64,000 bases of DNA from Dinoroseobacter sp. (GCA_030066795.1 JASJAW010000037.1:1-64000); one strand, 5' to 3'; counted from the stretch's first letter, positions 52,539-61,750 are shown. A program made the numbers and translations. Notes: generated from the sequence alone by a model not told the origin.

Positions 52539-52625
52539 ATTTCTGTGGTTATAGAGGTGTAGGCAGACTAGCGTGAGCTTGTACTCAGCTTTTTACGCAC
52601 CCAGCTAATTTGTTCGAAGGCAAAT

Positions 52626-53435
52626 ATGACAAACCGGTTTTTTCGTCTCTTAGCATCGTTTCACGTCCTGCTAATAACCGCAGTGTCGGCCATAGCGCAG
52701 GACGGGGAAACAAGCGCCGCACAGGATGCCGCGCAGGCCAACAACCCGCTGGCCAACATCACCGCCTTTAACATCCAGAATTACTACATTGACGAGTTCA
52801 CCGGCATCCCGGGGGAAAGCGGCAATCAGTTCGTTCTGCGGTATGCGCAGCCCGTCTCCATCGGCAATACCAACTGGCTCATCCGCGCGTCGCTGCCCTA
52901 TAACTCTTTCCCCTTCGGACCGGGAGGCTCGACCGTTGATGGCGTAGGCGATTTCGACATTTTCGCCGCCTATCAGTTCGAAACCGGAAACCCGGCTACC
53001 AGCTTCGCGATCGGGCCTCAAGTGGTGGTGCCTACCGGTGAAAGCGGGGTCACGGCAGATCAGTGGCAGTTGGGTCTGGCAAACGTCTATTTCAATGCCA
53101 ATTCGCCGAAGTTCCAGTACGGCTATCTGGCGATTTACCGAGCGGGCGTGGGCGACACCAATGGCAATACCCGTGTCAGCACCGGCGCGTTGCAGCCGTT
53201 CTATTTCTATCAGTTGGGCGACGGCTGGTACACCGGCGGGGCGCCGATCTGGACCTATAATTTCAAAAACGACAACTACAATGTTCCTGTCGGGCTGCGT
53301 CTTGGCAAGGTGACCAAGCGGGGCAACCGCGTCTTCAACTTTTTCGTCGAGCCCCAATACTCGGTGGCCCATAGCGGGGTCGGAAACCCGAAATGGCAGG
53401 TCTATTTCGCGCTCAACATGCAGTTCCTCAAGTAG
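52626..53435 (+). CDS. Probable outer-membrane transporter-like beta-barrel
   Basis: 269 residues with a signal peptide (FHVLLITAVSAIA-QD). After AAQANNPLANITAFNIQNYY, the mature part is rich in alternating aromatic strands (FVLRYAQPVSI, WLIRASLPYNSF, FDIFAAYQFET) and ends YFALNMQFLK, a terminal pattern of outer-membrane barrels. It shares style and short motifs with the protein at 5530-6411. Family transporters of this layout have been suggested in phenol or hydrocarbon uptake, but no substrate is inferable. It sits just upstream of mscS. Confidence 0.65.
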   Translation: MTNRFFRLLASFHVLLITAVSAIAQDGETSAAQDAAQANNPLANITAFNIQNYYIDEFTGIPGESGNQFVLRYAQPVSIGNTNWLIRASLPYNSFPFGPGGSTVDGVGDFDIFAAYQFETGNPATSFAIGPQVVVPTGESGVTADQWQLGLANVYFNANSPKFQYGYLAIYRAGVGDTNGNTRVSTGALQPFYFYQLGDGWYTGGAPIWTYNFKNDNYNVPVGLRLGKVTKRGNRVFNFFVEPQYSVAHSGVGNPKWQVYFALNMQFLK

Positions 53436-53522
53436 ATTTATACAGATCTCGGAAAGCTTTGGGTGATCGACCTCGTAGGTGGCGAGTGGTACCAAGGCAC
53501 TTAACCACCGGGGAAAACACTC

Positions 53523-54638
53523 GTGAATGAAGACCTCTCGCCAGTAGATTACGTTGAAAACCTGAGCACCGCTTACAGCAGCTGGTCAGAGACATTAGAC
53601 CTGCAAACTCTGATAATCGTTGTTGTTGCGATTGGTGTCGTCGTGGTTCTGCGGAAGAGGCTCGCGGAGCTCTTCGTCAAGTTTGGCATGGCCATTCTGA
53701 ACCGCCTGAACGCAGATCTCGGGGACGAAGTCCGTCCCAAGCTGGTCGAAGCGGCGGAAGTGCTGCTCGTGGCACTTGCCTGCTACATCGGCCTTGAAAC
53801 CATCAGTCCCCCAGAGATTGCCGGAGGGCTGCTGAAACGCCTGATTATCTCAGTCGCGGTCATTGCCGTTTTCACGGCGTGGTATCGGCTCGCCGGTGTC
53901 TTTATCGCCCAGCTGAGAGATGACCGCTTCGATGAAATCCGAGTCGAGAAGGACTGGATGGTGCGGGTTGCCAAGTTCGCGATAACGCTGCTTGGGATAT
54001 CGGCGCTGCTCGAGGTGTGGGAGATCGATATTTCCAGCGCGCTGACCGGCGTCGGAGTGTTGGGGGCAGGCCTTGCCATCGCCGCGCAGGACCTTGTGCG
54101 CAACCTGATCGCAGGCATGACGAACCTCAGCGAAGAGCGATTTGAGACCGGGGATGCCATCGAGGTGCCCGGCATGCTGATGGGAACGGTCGAAAGGATC
54201 GACCTGCGCTCCACACTGATTGTCGGGTTTGACCAGATTCCCCGCCACGTGCCGAATGCGGAGCTCGCGAATTCTGTCGTGCTCAATTACTCCCGTACCC
54301 GCAGGCGCCGCGTTTTGATGAAAGTTGGTCTTGTCCTTGGCACAAGTGAAGCACAGGTCCGCCAAGTGAAGGAAGGTGTTCAGACCTACCTTGCGACCAG
54401 CGGGATGTTCGCGATCGACGATGCCTCTCCAAGATATGTGTATGCCCAGGAGATCACGGACCATGCGATTGAGTTTTTGATCATCGCGCTCACGGTAACA
54501 GGCGGCTACGAGGACATGCTTCAGGCCCGGGAAAGCCTCAACCTCAAAATCCTTGAACTCGTGGAAGCCGCCGGGACAGAGCTCGCCTATCCGACCCAGA
54601 CGATCGAAACCCGCGTGGAAGAGGTCGGCAAGGTTTAG
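53523..54638 (+). CDS. mscS: Small-conductance mechanosensitive channel
   Basis: 371 residues from GTG 53523, with GGGGAA upstream. Two to three N-terminal membrane helices (TLIIVVVAIGVVVVL, EVLLVALACYIGLETI), then the pore helix LTGVGVLGAGLAIAAQDLVRNLIAG, the beta domain RFETGDAIEVPG ... DLRSTLIVGFDQIPRHVPNAELA and the mixed C-terminal domain. It opens under membrane tension and releases solutes in osmotic downshock. Unlike the relic at 21298, this copy is complete. Follows the barrel gene by 87 bp. Confidence 0.9.
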   Translation: MNEDLSPVDYVENLSTAYSSWSETLDLQTLIIVVVAIGVVVVLRKRLAELFVKFGMAILNRLNADLGDEVRPKLVEAAEVLLVALACYIGLETISPPEIAGGLLKRLIISVAVIAVFTAWYRLAGVFIAQLRDDRFDEIRVEKDWMVRVAKFAITLLGISALLEVWEIDISSALTGVGVLGAGLAIAAQDLVRNLIAGMTNLSEERFETGDAIEVPGMLMGTVERIDLRSTLIVGFDQIPRHVPNAELANSVVLNYSRTRRRRVLMKVGLVLGTSEAQVRQVKEGVQTYLATSGMFAIDDASPRYVYAQEITDHAIEFLIIALTVTGGYEDMLQARESLNLKILELVEAAGTELAYPTQTIETRVEEVGKV

Positions 54639-54646
54639 AACACCCG

Positions 54647-55231
54647 ATGTCCTCAGAGCTTCTCATGGCGGGGCTGGTTGCGGCCTCTTATGCGGCGACG
54701 CAGGTCGACGCGGTCGTGGTCTATGTCGCGCTTGCGCTGTCGGGGCATGCAGTTGGGGTCAAGCGGGCCTACGCGGTCTGCCATGCACTCATATTATGTC
54801 TGGCCTATCTTCTGAGCCTCGGCGCTGCACAGATACCAGCTGGGTCTGTGCGGTACCTTGGGTTGATCCCACTCGGGATCGGGCTCTGGATGCTTTATCA
54901 GCAGAGACGCGATCGCGCGGCTTTGGAAACGCCGGGACCACTCAGGGTTGCAAAGAACGGTTCGGCCTATGTCGCCAGCTTCCTGGCCCTGAGTGTCGAC
55001 AGTATTGTGGTCGCCGCCTCGTTCTTTGCGGACAGTGGGCCTGCAAGCGATACTTCTGTGGCCGCAGGACTCTTGGTCGGAATAGCTCTTCTTCTCTGGT
55101 TGGCCTGTTGGGCCAGTGGGAAAGCCCAAGGCGGCTGGGGATTCTTGGCCAGGGCCGAGAAGATCGCCCCGTACTTCGTGATCGCGGCAGGGATCTATGT
55201 GCTGCTCGATACCGGAACAGACATCCAGTAG
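54647..55231 (+). CDS. CadD-like (LysE superfamily) transporter
   Basis: 194 residues, six hydrophobic segments with the CadD layout (AGLVAASYAATQVDAVVVYVALAL, YAVCHALILCLAYLLSLG, RYLGLIPLGIGLWMLY, LLVGIALLLWLACWASG, IAPYFVIAAGIYVLLDTG). The N-terminal Asp in TQVDAVV sits in the position of the metal-linked D of CadD proteins. CadD proteins export cadmium or other small cations. It lies 8 bp after mscS, so the two form an operon. Its 3' end overlaps the arylsulfatase relic antisense. Confidence 0.78.
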   Translation: MSSELLMAGLVAASYAATQVDAVVVYVALALSGHAVGVKRAYAVCHALILCLAYLLSLGAAQIPAGSVRYLGLIPLGIGLWMLYQQRRDRAALETPGPLRVAKNGSAYVASFLALSVDSIVVAASFFADSGPASDTSVAAGLLVGIALLLWLACWASGKAQGGWGFLARAEKIAPYFVIAAGIYVLLDTGTDIQ

Positions 55232-55239
55232 CGCGAAGA

Positions 55240-55535
55240 CACAGCGTGGCCTTCCTTTCGCTTCTCGACGATGTCCGGCTCCTCCGCTGCTGCGAGCAGC
55301 GCCGGCATCCAATCCTCATTGCTGATGATGTCGTTGAACTTGGTGCCCGGATCGACAACGCCTGACTCAAACTGCTCGCGAAAAGCTGGATCCATGGGAA
55401 AATAGTATTTCTCCGGCTCTACTTCCGCATTCAGGTGATGGAGATTTCAACAGAACTCATCGAAGTCGTGGCTCGTCGGCAGGTGCTCGTCCTGATTACC
55501 CGGGGGGTCTTGCCGAGTTGCGCCGTGGCGCAGCT
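55240..55535 (-). pseudogene. Arylsulfatase remnant, multiply disrupted
   Basis: Antisense to the end of the CadD-like gene, the sequence keeps recognisable arylsulfatase blocks. In order: CATAQLGK; then a frameshift at a C-run (GACCCCCCGG, near 55500); NQDEHLPTSHDFDEF; an in-frame TGA; NLHHLNAEVEPEKYYFPMDPAF; and, after an apparent internal deletion, FNDIISNEDWMPALLAAAEEPDIVEKRKEGHA. These match blocks that are normally far apart in type I sulfatases (the second is near the C-terminal EDWxPTLLAAAGEPDI). The catalytic Cys-formylglycine region (CxPxR) is missing. It cannot make a functional enzyme. Confidence 0.75.
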
Positions 55536-55573
55536 GAGAACTGCCAATTGATCTTACTAAAGAAAGTGGACCT

Positions 55574-56824
55574 TCAGAATGGGTTGAGAGGGGGGAGTCT
55601 GGAGGCGTGGTCAGAGACCTTTGCCTTTTTTACACTCCGGCACAGACTTGCAAATGCAGTCTCGACCTTGCGCCAGGCCGCCTGCTCAGATCGCCCATGC
55701 GCACCGGCGCTGTGTACGCTTTGTCCCAGTTCGGCGAGCGCTGCGTATATCGGCGCCATGGCCGTCTGAGGCGCTTGGGCGCGCGTGCCCCATCGGTCGA
55801 GCTCCGTGTAGGTCTGGGACAGATCGCGGGCGCGGATCGCCTTTTCGACAGCGCGTCGCGCAAAGTGTTCGGAGCCATGCCAGCGCGCTCGTTGCTTTGA
55901 GAGCCACGCGTCTATCCGGGGACGGAAGCGCCGGAAAAGCAGCGCAACCAGAAGAACGACGACCACTCCCGTGCCGATCCGCAGAATTTGGTCGCGAGAC
56001 AGTCCCGGCGCTGCAGCGTTACTTGCGCCTTCAACTGTCACCACAAATCCTGGCACTTCGACGGTTTCTATCTCCCCGGAACCAATATTGTACCAGTCCA
56101 GTCGGATCGCGGGCAGCGCCGCCTCGCCATTCGTCTGCGCAAGAAAAGTGACTTTCTCCTCGCGTGTGCCCGATATCGCGCCGCGTGCCTCCTCTTCTGT
56201 GATTACCGGTTCGGCGGGATAAGCGCGCAGACCGGGCGTTTCTGCGGCGGGAATAAGTGCAGGGATCATGACAACCGTTGTACCTTCGATCGCGGCGCGC
56301 AGAGTTCGGACGACCGCATCGCCCGGGGAGAGGGTGTCCGGGCCTTCGACTTCTTGCTCAAGCGCAAATCCCTCAGCCACGATCAACGGATCGAGGCCGC
56401 GGGCCGCCTCTGGAACCACGGACTCAAAAACAACGTCGGGAGAAGGAACCGTGACTTCCAGCGGATCGCGGGTTTCAGGATCGGCATAGGTCAACGTGAA
56501 GCCCTGCGGGGGAATGCGAAAGACGCCTGCAGACAGAGGATACAGCTTGTAGGTCCGTCGCACCCCTGCCCATGTGGCTCCGTCGATCCTGTCACTGATC
56601 GAGATGGTCGATTTTTCGGGCAGACGCACCATCAGCGACGGCACCTCAAAGGTCGGATAGACCGGAGATTTCGGCATCCAGGTTGGCACAAGGATTGTGA
56701 CCACCAGGTCCAAAGGCTGACCGACAAGCGTTTCCGTCGCCGAGAGCTCGACCGTAACCCGAGGGTCCTGTGCGTGTGCCATAGCCCCCCACAGTAGGAT
56801 CGCCAAGAGGGCCAGGACTCTCAT
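55574..56824 (-). CDS. BatD-like aerotolerance-operon protein
   Basis: 416 residues with a signal peptide (LLAILLWGAMAHA-QD), a periplasmic beta-rich region of about 270 residues that begins RVTVELSATETLVGQPL, one membrane segment (QILRIGTGVVVVLLVALLFRRF, about 290-310) and a cytoplasmic helical tail. This matches BatD. The ATG overlaps the batB stop codon (ATGA). Last gene of the moxR-bat run; such operons are linked to MoxR-chaperone-dependent envelope or metal-stress functions. The actual client is unknown. Confidence 0.85.
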   Translation of the reverse strand: MRVLALLAILLWGAMAHAQDPRVTVELSATETLVGQPLDLVVTILVPTWMPKSPVYPTFEVPSLMVRLPEKSTISISDRIDGATWAGVRRTYKLYPLSAGVFRIPPQGFTLTYADPETRDPLEVTVPSPDVVFESVVPEAARGLDPLIVAEGFALEQEVEGPDTLSPGDAVVRTLRAAIEGTTVVMIPALIPAAETPGLRAYPAEPVITEEEARGAISGTREEKVTFLAQTNGEAALPAIRLDWYNIGSGEIETVEVPGFVVTVEGASNAAAPGLSRDQILRIGTGVVVVLLVALLFRRFRPRIDAWLSKQRARWHGSEHFARRAVEKAIRARDLSQTYTELDRWGTRAQAPQTAMAPIYAALAELGQSVHSAGAHGRSEQAAWRKVETAFASLCRSVKKAKVSDHASRLPPLNPF

Positions 56825-58341
56825 TGCGCCCCTCCCGCGTTTTCGAGCAAGAAGCGAGACCTGAGGAAATCGCCCATCTCGGTGTCAATCGAACGGAGCC
56901 ATTGGTCGGCGGTGACCGGCGCCGCGTCCTGTTGCGGCGCCTCGATTTGCGTTTCAGCGCCGCGTCCGGATTCATTATCGAACACAATCTCGTCCGCGCC
57001 GATGCCGCTTTCACCGGTGTCCGACTGTTCGCGCGCTTGCTCCACATAGTCGACAATCGCCTGCGCGATCTGGAGGTTTCTTTCCGCCTCCGGAAAATCC
57101 GGTTGGCGCACAAGGGCGGTCTCGAAGGCGGCAACACCCGCGCGGTAGCCGCGCGACCGGATATGTGCCATGCCTTGCGCGAAGGCAGCTTCAGCAGTGT
57201 CGATCCGGGCGAAGATTGCAGCGGCATCTTCGTATTCCCCGGCGCGATACTTCGCGTAGCCGGCCCACATCGGATCTTCGAACAGCTCTCCGGCTTGGCT
57301 GAACTTCTTGTCCTCATAGGCAAGCCTGCCTTGCTGGTCCGGCGTCAGGAACCAATCGACCCATCCCTCTGCACGGGCAGGCGCTGGCAGGGTGGTGATC
57401 GCCGCCATCAGCCAAACGACGCTCCAGCGCATGGTCCAGCCTTGTCGGAACCAGACGAGTGTCAGCAGGGCTGCGGGCCAAAGGAGCATCCAGCCCCGGT
57501 CGTCCCACGCGAGGCGCTCATCTGCGGCGAGCGCGGCTGCATGGGCGGACCGAACGCTGCGTTCGATCTGTTCGATGTCGCTGTCGTCGGGCGTTATGCG
57601 GACGACGCTGGCACCGGGAATGCGGTCCAGCTGGGGAAGCGCGACGCTGTCAGGAGCCGTTATCAGAAACACCACCGGTGGGCGCGGAGTATCGCGCGGG
57701 GCACTGAAAGCTGCGACATCGGCGGGGTTGAGATCATCGAGCACAAAAAGCACAGCACCCTGGGTCTCCGCCGTCTCGGTCAGGATCAAGGCTTTCTCGA
57801 GCGCGGCACTTGCATCGTCGCCGGGCACGGGCATCACCTGAGGTGTCAGACCTTCAAGCAAAGGACGCAGGATGTTCGGGTCCTCGGTGAGGGGCGCAAC
57901 CTGATGTGCGGATCCGGCATAGGCGACAAGACCAGTGCGGGCGCCCGCGCGGGTTCCGATGAGGTCTAGGATCTTGAAGCGCGCGCGTTCCAGCCGCGAC
58001 GGGGCAAGGTCTGGCGTCTCCATGCTCTCGGTTACCTTCAAGGCGACGACCAGGGGGGCGGTCTCGGCCACAAGTGGGTTCGGCAAGCGCGTCCATGCCG
58101 GACCAGCCGCGGCAATGGCGAGGAGCGCTCCTGCAAGCGCCACACCATCAATCGGATAGAGCTTCCGGCTCTCGCCTTGGCCAACGCGTAGCGCGTCCGC
58201 AAGATGCCGAGCGATCCCGATGCTGTCGGGATCTGCGGCCTCCCGCTTGGGGCGGATCCGGTACCAAAGCAGCGCAATCGCTGGGAGCGCCAGAAGCCAG
58301 AGCGGACGCAGGAAATGGAAATACTCCAAGCTCTCCATCAT
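56821..58341 (-). CDS. BatB-like protein with von Willebrand A and TPR domains
   Basis: 506 residues. N-terminal membrane segments (FLRPLWLLALPAIALLWY and DGVALAGALLAIAAAG), a von Willebrand A domain (about 80-270), a membrane region (LLWPAALLTLVWF, near 295), and C-terminal TPR-like repeats (AAIFARIDTAEAAFAQGMAHI, AFETALVRQPDFPEAERN). The MIDAS motif is degenerate: VVALKVTESME in place of DxSxS, with Lys for the metal-binding Asp. This fuses the BatB and BatC roles. Flanked by four-base overlaps with batA and batD. Confidence 0.85.
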   Translation of the reverse strand: MMESLEYFHFLRPLWLLALPAIALLWYRIRPKREAADPDSIGIARHLADALRVGQGESRKLYPIDGVALAGALLAIAAAGPAWTRLPNPLVAETAPLVVALKVTESMETPDLAPSRLERARFKILDLIGTRAGARTGLVAYAGSAHQVAPLTEDPNILRPLLEGLTPQVMPVPGDDASAALEKALILTETAETQGAVLFVLDDLNPADVAAFSAPRDTPRPPVVFLITAPDSVALPQLDRIPGASVVRITPDDSDIEQIERSVRSAHAAALAADERLAWDDRGWMLLWPAALLTLVWFRQGWTMRWSVVWLMAAITTLPAPARAEGWVDWFLTPDQQGRLAYEDKKFSQAGELFEDPMWAGYAKYRAGEYEDAAAIFARIDTAEAAFAQGMAHIRSRGYRAGVAAFETALVRQPDFPEAERNLQIAQAIVDYVEQAREQSDTGESGIGADEIVFDNESGRGAETQIEAPQQDAAPVTADQWLRSIDTEMGDFLRSRFLLENAGGAQ

Positions 58342-59327
58342 GCTTCAACCCCGCGCTGTCGGCGCCTCAGATGCAAAACCGTAATGGCGAGCAGCAGAAC
58401 CAGCAGCGCGGCTCCGGCGGGAATGTAGGTCAGGTTTTCCTTTGGCCGGAAGGAGGTGGTTTCCACAACACGGGGGTTAAGGGCGTCAATCTCAGCGTAA
58501 ACCTCGATCAGGGCCGCTTCGTCGCCGGCGTAGAAGAACGCACCGCCCGTGCGTTGGGCGATATCCTGCAAGGCGTCGAGGTCCACCCGATCCTCACCGG
58601 ACGCTTCCGGGTCGCCGACCCCGATGCTCTGTATGGTGACGCCGTTCTGAGCTGCGATTTCGGCGGCGTTGATCGGGGTCATGCGACTGGACGTGTCGGC
58701 CCCATCACTGAGCAGGATCAGCAGGCGCTGGTCGACCTCGCTGGCCTCAAACGTCCGCACTGCAAGGCCGATCGCGTCACCGATGGCGGTATTCGGGCCC
58801 GCCATGCCCACCACAGTCTGATCAAGGAAGCCCTTCAGGCTTTGCAGGTCCTCGGTAAACGGGGCCTGCACAAACGCCCGCGTGCCAAACACGATCAGCG
58901 CCATCCGGTCGCTATCGCGCGCGTCGATGAATTCGCCCAGCACCTGTTTGACCGCCTCAAGTCTTTGCATACGGCTGCCGTCTTCGGCGATGAAATCCCG
59001 ATCATCCATGGAGCCCGAGATATCAAGGGCGATGACGATATCGCGCGCCGCGGTTTCGATCACGATCGGCTCTCCGAGCCGTTCGGGTCGCGCGAGCGCC
59101 AGCACAAGACAGACCCATACAAAAATCGCCGCCGCCATCTGTGCCTTGCTGCGGGTCAGGATGGCGGCACCCGCGCTGGGCTCAATCTCTGCGGCCTCTG
59201 TGATCAGGCGGAAGAACGGTACACGGATTGCCCGAACGCGTTCACGATGGTGCGGCGCGAAACGCCAGACCAACCAGGGTAGGGGCAGCAAAGCCAGCGC
59301 CCAGGGAAGACCCATGACAAAGCTCAT
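58338..59327 (-). CDS. BatA-like von Willebrand A protein
   Basis: 329 residues. Two N-terminal hydrophobic segments, then a von Willebrand A domain with an intact MIDAS motif (IVIALDISGSMDDRDF, DxSGS, about 100-105), and the Thr/Asp partners in GPNTAIGDAIGLAVRTF and LLSDGADTSSRM. A C-terminal membrane segment (YIPAGAALLVLLLAITVLHL) anchors it. It likely binds a MoxR client or its partner at the membrane. Overlaps both neighbours by four bases. Confidence 0.9.
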   Translation of the reverse strand: MSFVMGLPWALALLPLPWLVWRFAPHHRERVRAIRVPFFRLITEAAEIEPSAGAAILTRSKAQMAAAIFVWVCLVLALARPERLGEPIVIETAARDIVIALDISGSMDDRDFIAEDGSRMQRLEAVKQVLGEFIDARDSDRMALIVFGTRAFVQAPFTEDLQSLKGFLDQTVVGMAGPNTAIGDAIGLAVRTFEASEVDQRLLILLSDGADTSSRMTPINAAEIAAQNGVTIQSIGVGDPEASGEDRVDLDALQDIAQRTGGAFFYAGDEAALIEVYAEIDALNPRVVETTSFRPKENLTYIPAGAALLVLLLAITVLHLRRRQRGVEA

Positions 59328-59806
59328 GCGCCGCTCCCCACGCTGTGCTTTTGAACCCAGTTTCGCGCAAGGGCGTTCAGACCGGGTGCCGGCCGTACGG
59401 CCGCGGTATACGGCGCAGAGGCAAGAACGGTGCCCGGCCCGTTTCGAAACCCGGTGCCTGAAAAACTGCTATCGAGAAACGCCAGCCAGTCCGCGCCCGA
59501 AAGGCTGGCGACCTGATCCCTGGAATAGGCAGTGATGGCCGCGCGGCGGAGCACAACTGCGATCTTGGCCGGATCGTCGCCAGCATCTTGAAGTGCGGCA
59601 AGTGCCGCACGCCTGTACGCGTTGGCGCGGCGGTGGTAAATGACCAACCGGGCGAGCCAGATTGTCAGAGCCGCCACCAAGAGGCCCAGCCAAACCCACC
59701 CGACTGTTTGAGGCAGCATCGAAATCGGTTCTGGCTCAGGCACCGGTTCCAGAAGATCGAGCAATTCGACCAGCCCGAGGCCCTCGAACTCCTCCGACAT
59801 CGTCAC
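59324..59806 (-). CDS. DUF4381-family membrane protein
   Basis: 160 residues: a short N-terminal region with LLDLLEPVPEPEPI, one membrane segment (VGWVWLGLLVAALTIWLARLVIYH, about 30-55) and a cytoplasmic helical domain (AVVLRRAAITAYSRDQVASLSGADWLAFLDSSF). This is the DUF4381 layout found only in moxR-bat operons. Overlaps batA and the DUF58 gene by four bases. Likely an assembly partner, function unproven. Confidence 0.87.
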   Translation of the reverse strand: MTMSEEFEGLGLVELLDLLEPVPEPEPISMLPQTVGWVWLGLLVAALTIWLARLVIYHRRANAYRRAALAALQDAGDDPAKIAVVLRRAAITAYSRDQVASLSGADWLAFLDSSFSGTGFRNGPGTVLASAPYTAAVRPAPGLNALARNWVQKHSVGSGA

Positions 59807-60741
59807 GCTCCCCGATGCCCGAAAAGGCGCAGGAGCTGATCAAGGGCGGGCGCGTCTGTGGTCAGTGGAACCACCGGGAACCCGTACTTGCGTGACCAAC
59901 GGTGAAGCTCGGCCAGACGGCCCTTGAGTACGTCTTCAAGCCGTTTGCGCACGGTGCCATCCGCCGCGTTAATCTCGGCCTGCAGATCGCCGTCCGAGAC
60001 GGTGAGTTTTAGTGCTTCCGGCATGTCGCGTGACAGCGGGTCTGCGACGTCGAACAAAATGAGGTCGTTGTTTTGCGCTATGGCGCGCAATAGGCGTTCG
60101 GTCTCGCCGTCGAGCGCGTCGAAATCGGAGAAGACCAAGACGAGGTAGTTGGTTTTTGCGATCTTCAGTGTCTGCCCGAGCACTTGGTTCAGTGGCAATG
60201 GGACCGTTACGGGGGCATCTGCGCGCAGAGCGGAATTTGCTGCCGCAATGGATGCCAAAAGCCGGTTTATCGCTTTCTGATTTCGCACCGGTCGGTGTTC
60301 CGCAATCGCAGAGTCGCTGAACACAAGCCCGCCCACCCGGTCGCCCTGAGCAAGAATGCGATGCGCAGCGATGGCGGCGGCCTCGGCAGCTATGACCGAT
60401 TTCATGTAGGTCTGGCTGCCAAAAAACATCGACATGCGCTGGTCGACAATCAACAGGGCAGGGCGGTCACGTTCTTCGGTGTAGACGCGCACATGCGGCT
60501 TTCCTGTGCGCGCGGTGACCTTCCAGTCAATCGTCCGGATGTCGTCGCCCTGATTGTAGTTGCGCAGTTCTTCGAAATTCAGGCCACGTCCGCGCAGCCG
60601 CGAGGCGTGACGGCCATTCAGGACCGAATGAGAAGGTTGTTTTGGCAGATAGCTTAGAGCACGCGCTTCAAGCGCGAGCCGACGCAGATGTGCAAGGTCG
60701 ATCCTTATACGCGGATCCGAGCTTTCAGAAGCAACGGGCAC
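59803..60741 (-). CDS. DUF58-family protein
   Basis: 312 residues if started at GTG 60741, which I prefer: GAGGGGGAG lies just before it and it starts 8 bp after the moxR stop codon. An ATG 42 bp upstream inside moxR is also possible. The DUF58 motif is GRGLNFEELRNYNQGDDIRTIDWKVTARTGKPHVRVYTEERDRP, followed by a von Willebrand-like segment (LLIVDQRMSMFFGS). Typically translated next to MoxR ATPases. Interaction partner rather than enzyme. Confidence 0.9.
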   Translation of the reverse strand: MPVASESSDPRIRIDLAHLRRLALEARALSYLPKQPSHSVLNGRHASRLRGRGLNFEELRNYNQGDDIRTIDWKVTARTGKPHVRVYTEERDRPALLIVDQRMSMFFGSQTYMKSVIAAEAAAIAAHRILAQGDRVGGLVFSDSAIAEHRPVRNQKAINRLLASIAAANSALRADAPVTVPLPLNQVLGQTLKIAKTNYLVLVFSDFDALDGETERLLRAIAQNNDLILFDVADPLSRDMPEALKLTVSDGDLQAEINAADGTVRKRLEDVLKGRLAELHRWSRKYGFPVVPLTTDAPALDQLLRLFGHRGA

Positions 60742-60751
60742 CAGCTCCCCC

Positions 60752-61750
60752 TCAGGGTAACGCCACAAGGCGCAGAATTTCATCGATCACGTCGTTTGCA
60801 GTCCTCCCATCGCCCTGCGCTTCGTAACTCAGGGCGATGCGGTGGCGAAATACGTCGTGCGCGATCGCACGTACGTCCTGCGGGTCCACGTAGTCACGAC
60901 CGTTCAGCCATGCGTGTGCCCGGCCGCATTTGTCGAGCGCAAGCGATGCGCGCGGGCTGGCGCCGATCTCGATCCAGCGGGCAAGATCCTCGCTCAGTTC
61001 AGCGGGTGTGCGTGTTGCGTAGACGAGATCAGCCATGTACCGCTCCATCGCGTCGGAGACGTGGATCTGTCCGATTTCTGCGCGCGCCGCAAAAACGCTC
61101 TCTTGCGCTATGGCAGACCTTGGCTGTGTTTGCGCAGGATCAGCGGTCTCCGGTTTCGTTGCCTGGGCCGCGATTTCTTCGCTCCGGACCAGCCGGATCA
61201 CTTCGACCTCATCCTCGATGGGCGGATAGGTGATCATCACGTGCATCAGAAACCGGTCCATCTGCGCTTCCGGCAGTGGGTAGGTGCCTTCCTGCTCAAT
61301 CGGGTTCTGAGTGGCCATTACGATGAACAGAGGCGGCATCTTGTGCTTGGTTCCGGCAACGGTCACTTGCCGTTCTTCCATCGCTTCGAGCAGGGCCGCC
61401 TGAACCTTTGCCGGAGCGCGGTTGATCTCGTCCGCGAGCACGATGTTGGCGAAAATCGGTCCGGGTTCGAACCGGAAAGAGCCCCCCTCGTCGCCTTGGT
61501 AATAGACCTCCGTTCCTGTCACATCCGAGGGCAGCAGGTCTGGTGTGAATTGGATGCGCGAGAACTCGGAATCGAGGTTCTTTGCCATGGCCTTGATGGC
61601 TCGCGTCTTCGCAAGGCCGGGAAGACCTTCGACCAACAGGTTTCCATTTGCCAAAAGGCCGATCACCAAACGTTCGATAACCTCCCGCTGACCAATGATC
61701 ATGTCCCCCATGCGGTCAATCAGGTCATTTATGGAATCTTTGGCTGTCAT
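60752..61750 (-). CDS. MoxR-family AAA+ ATPase
   Basis: 332 residues. Walker A is atypical but family-like (LVEGLPGLAKTRAIKAM, about 43-50), Walker B VLADEINRAPAKVQAALLEAMEE, sensor 1 IVMATQNPIEQEGTYPLPEAQMDRFL and the C-terminal Arg/sensor region RASLALDKCGRAHAWLNGRDYV. MoxR ATPases act as chaperones that load metal or fold partners of the von Willebrand proteins in the operon. First certain gene of the run; a small frame (61747-61965) overlaps its ATG by four bases. Confidence 0.92.
   Translation of the reverse strand: MTAKDSINDLIDRMGDMIIGQREVIERLVIGLLANGNLLVEGLPGLAKTRAIKAMAKNLDSEFSRIQFTPDLLPSDVTGTEVYYQGDEGGSFRFEPGPIFANIVLADEINRAPAKVQAALLEAMEERQVTVAGTKHKMPPLFIVMATQNPIEQEGTYPLPEAQMDRFLMHVMITYPPIEDEVEVIRLVRSEEIAAQATKPETADPAQTQPRSAIAQESVFAARAEIGQIHVSDAMERYMADLVYATRTPAELSEDLARWIEIGASPRASLALDKCGRAHAWLNGRDYVDPQDVRAIAHDVFRHRIALSYEAQGDGRTANDVIDEILRLVALP

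Noticed and set aside
56824-57969. Plus-strand frame of 381 residues
   Set aside because: Antisense of batB, with skewed composition and no homology features.
58074-59282. Plus-strand frame of 402 residues
   Set aside because: Antisense across batA and batB, with no domain.
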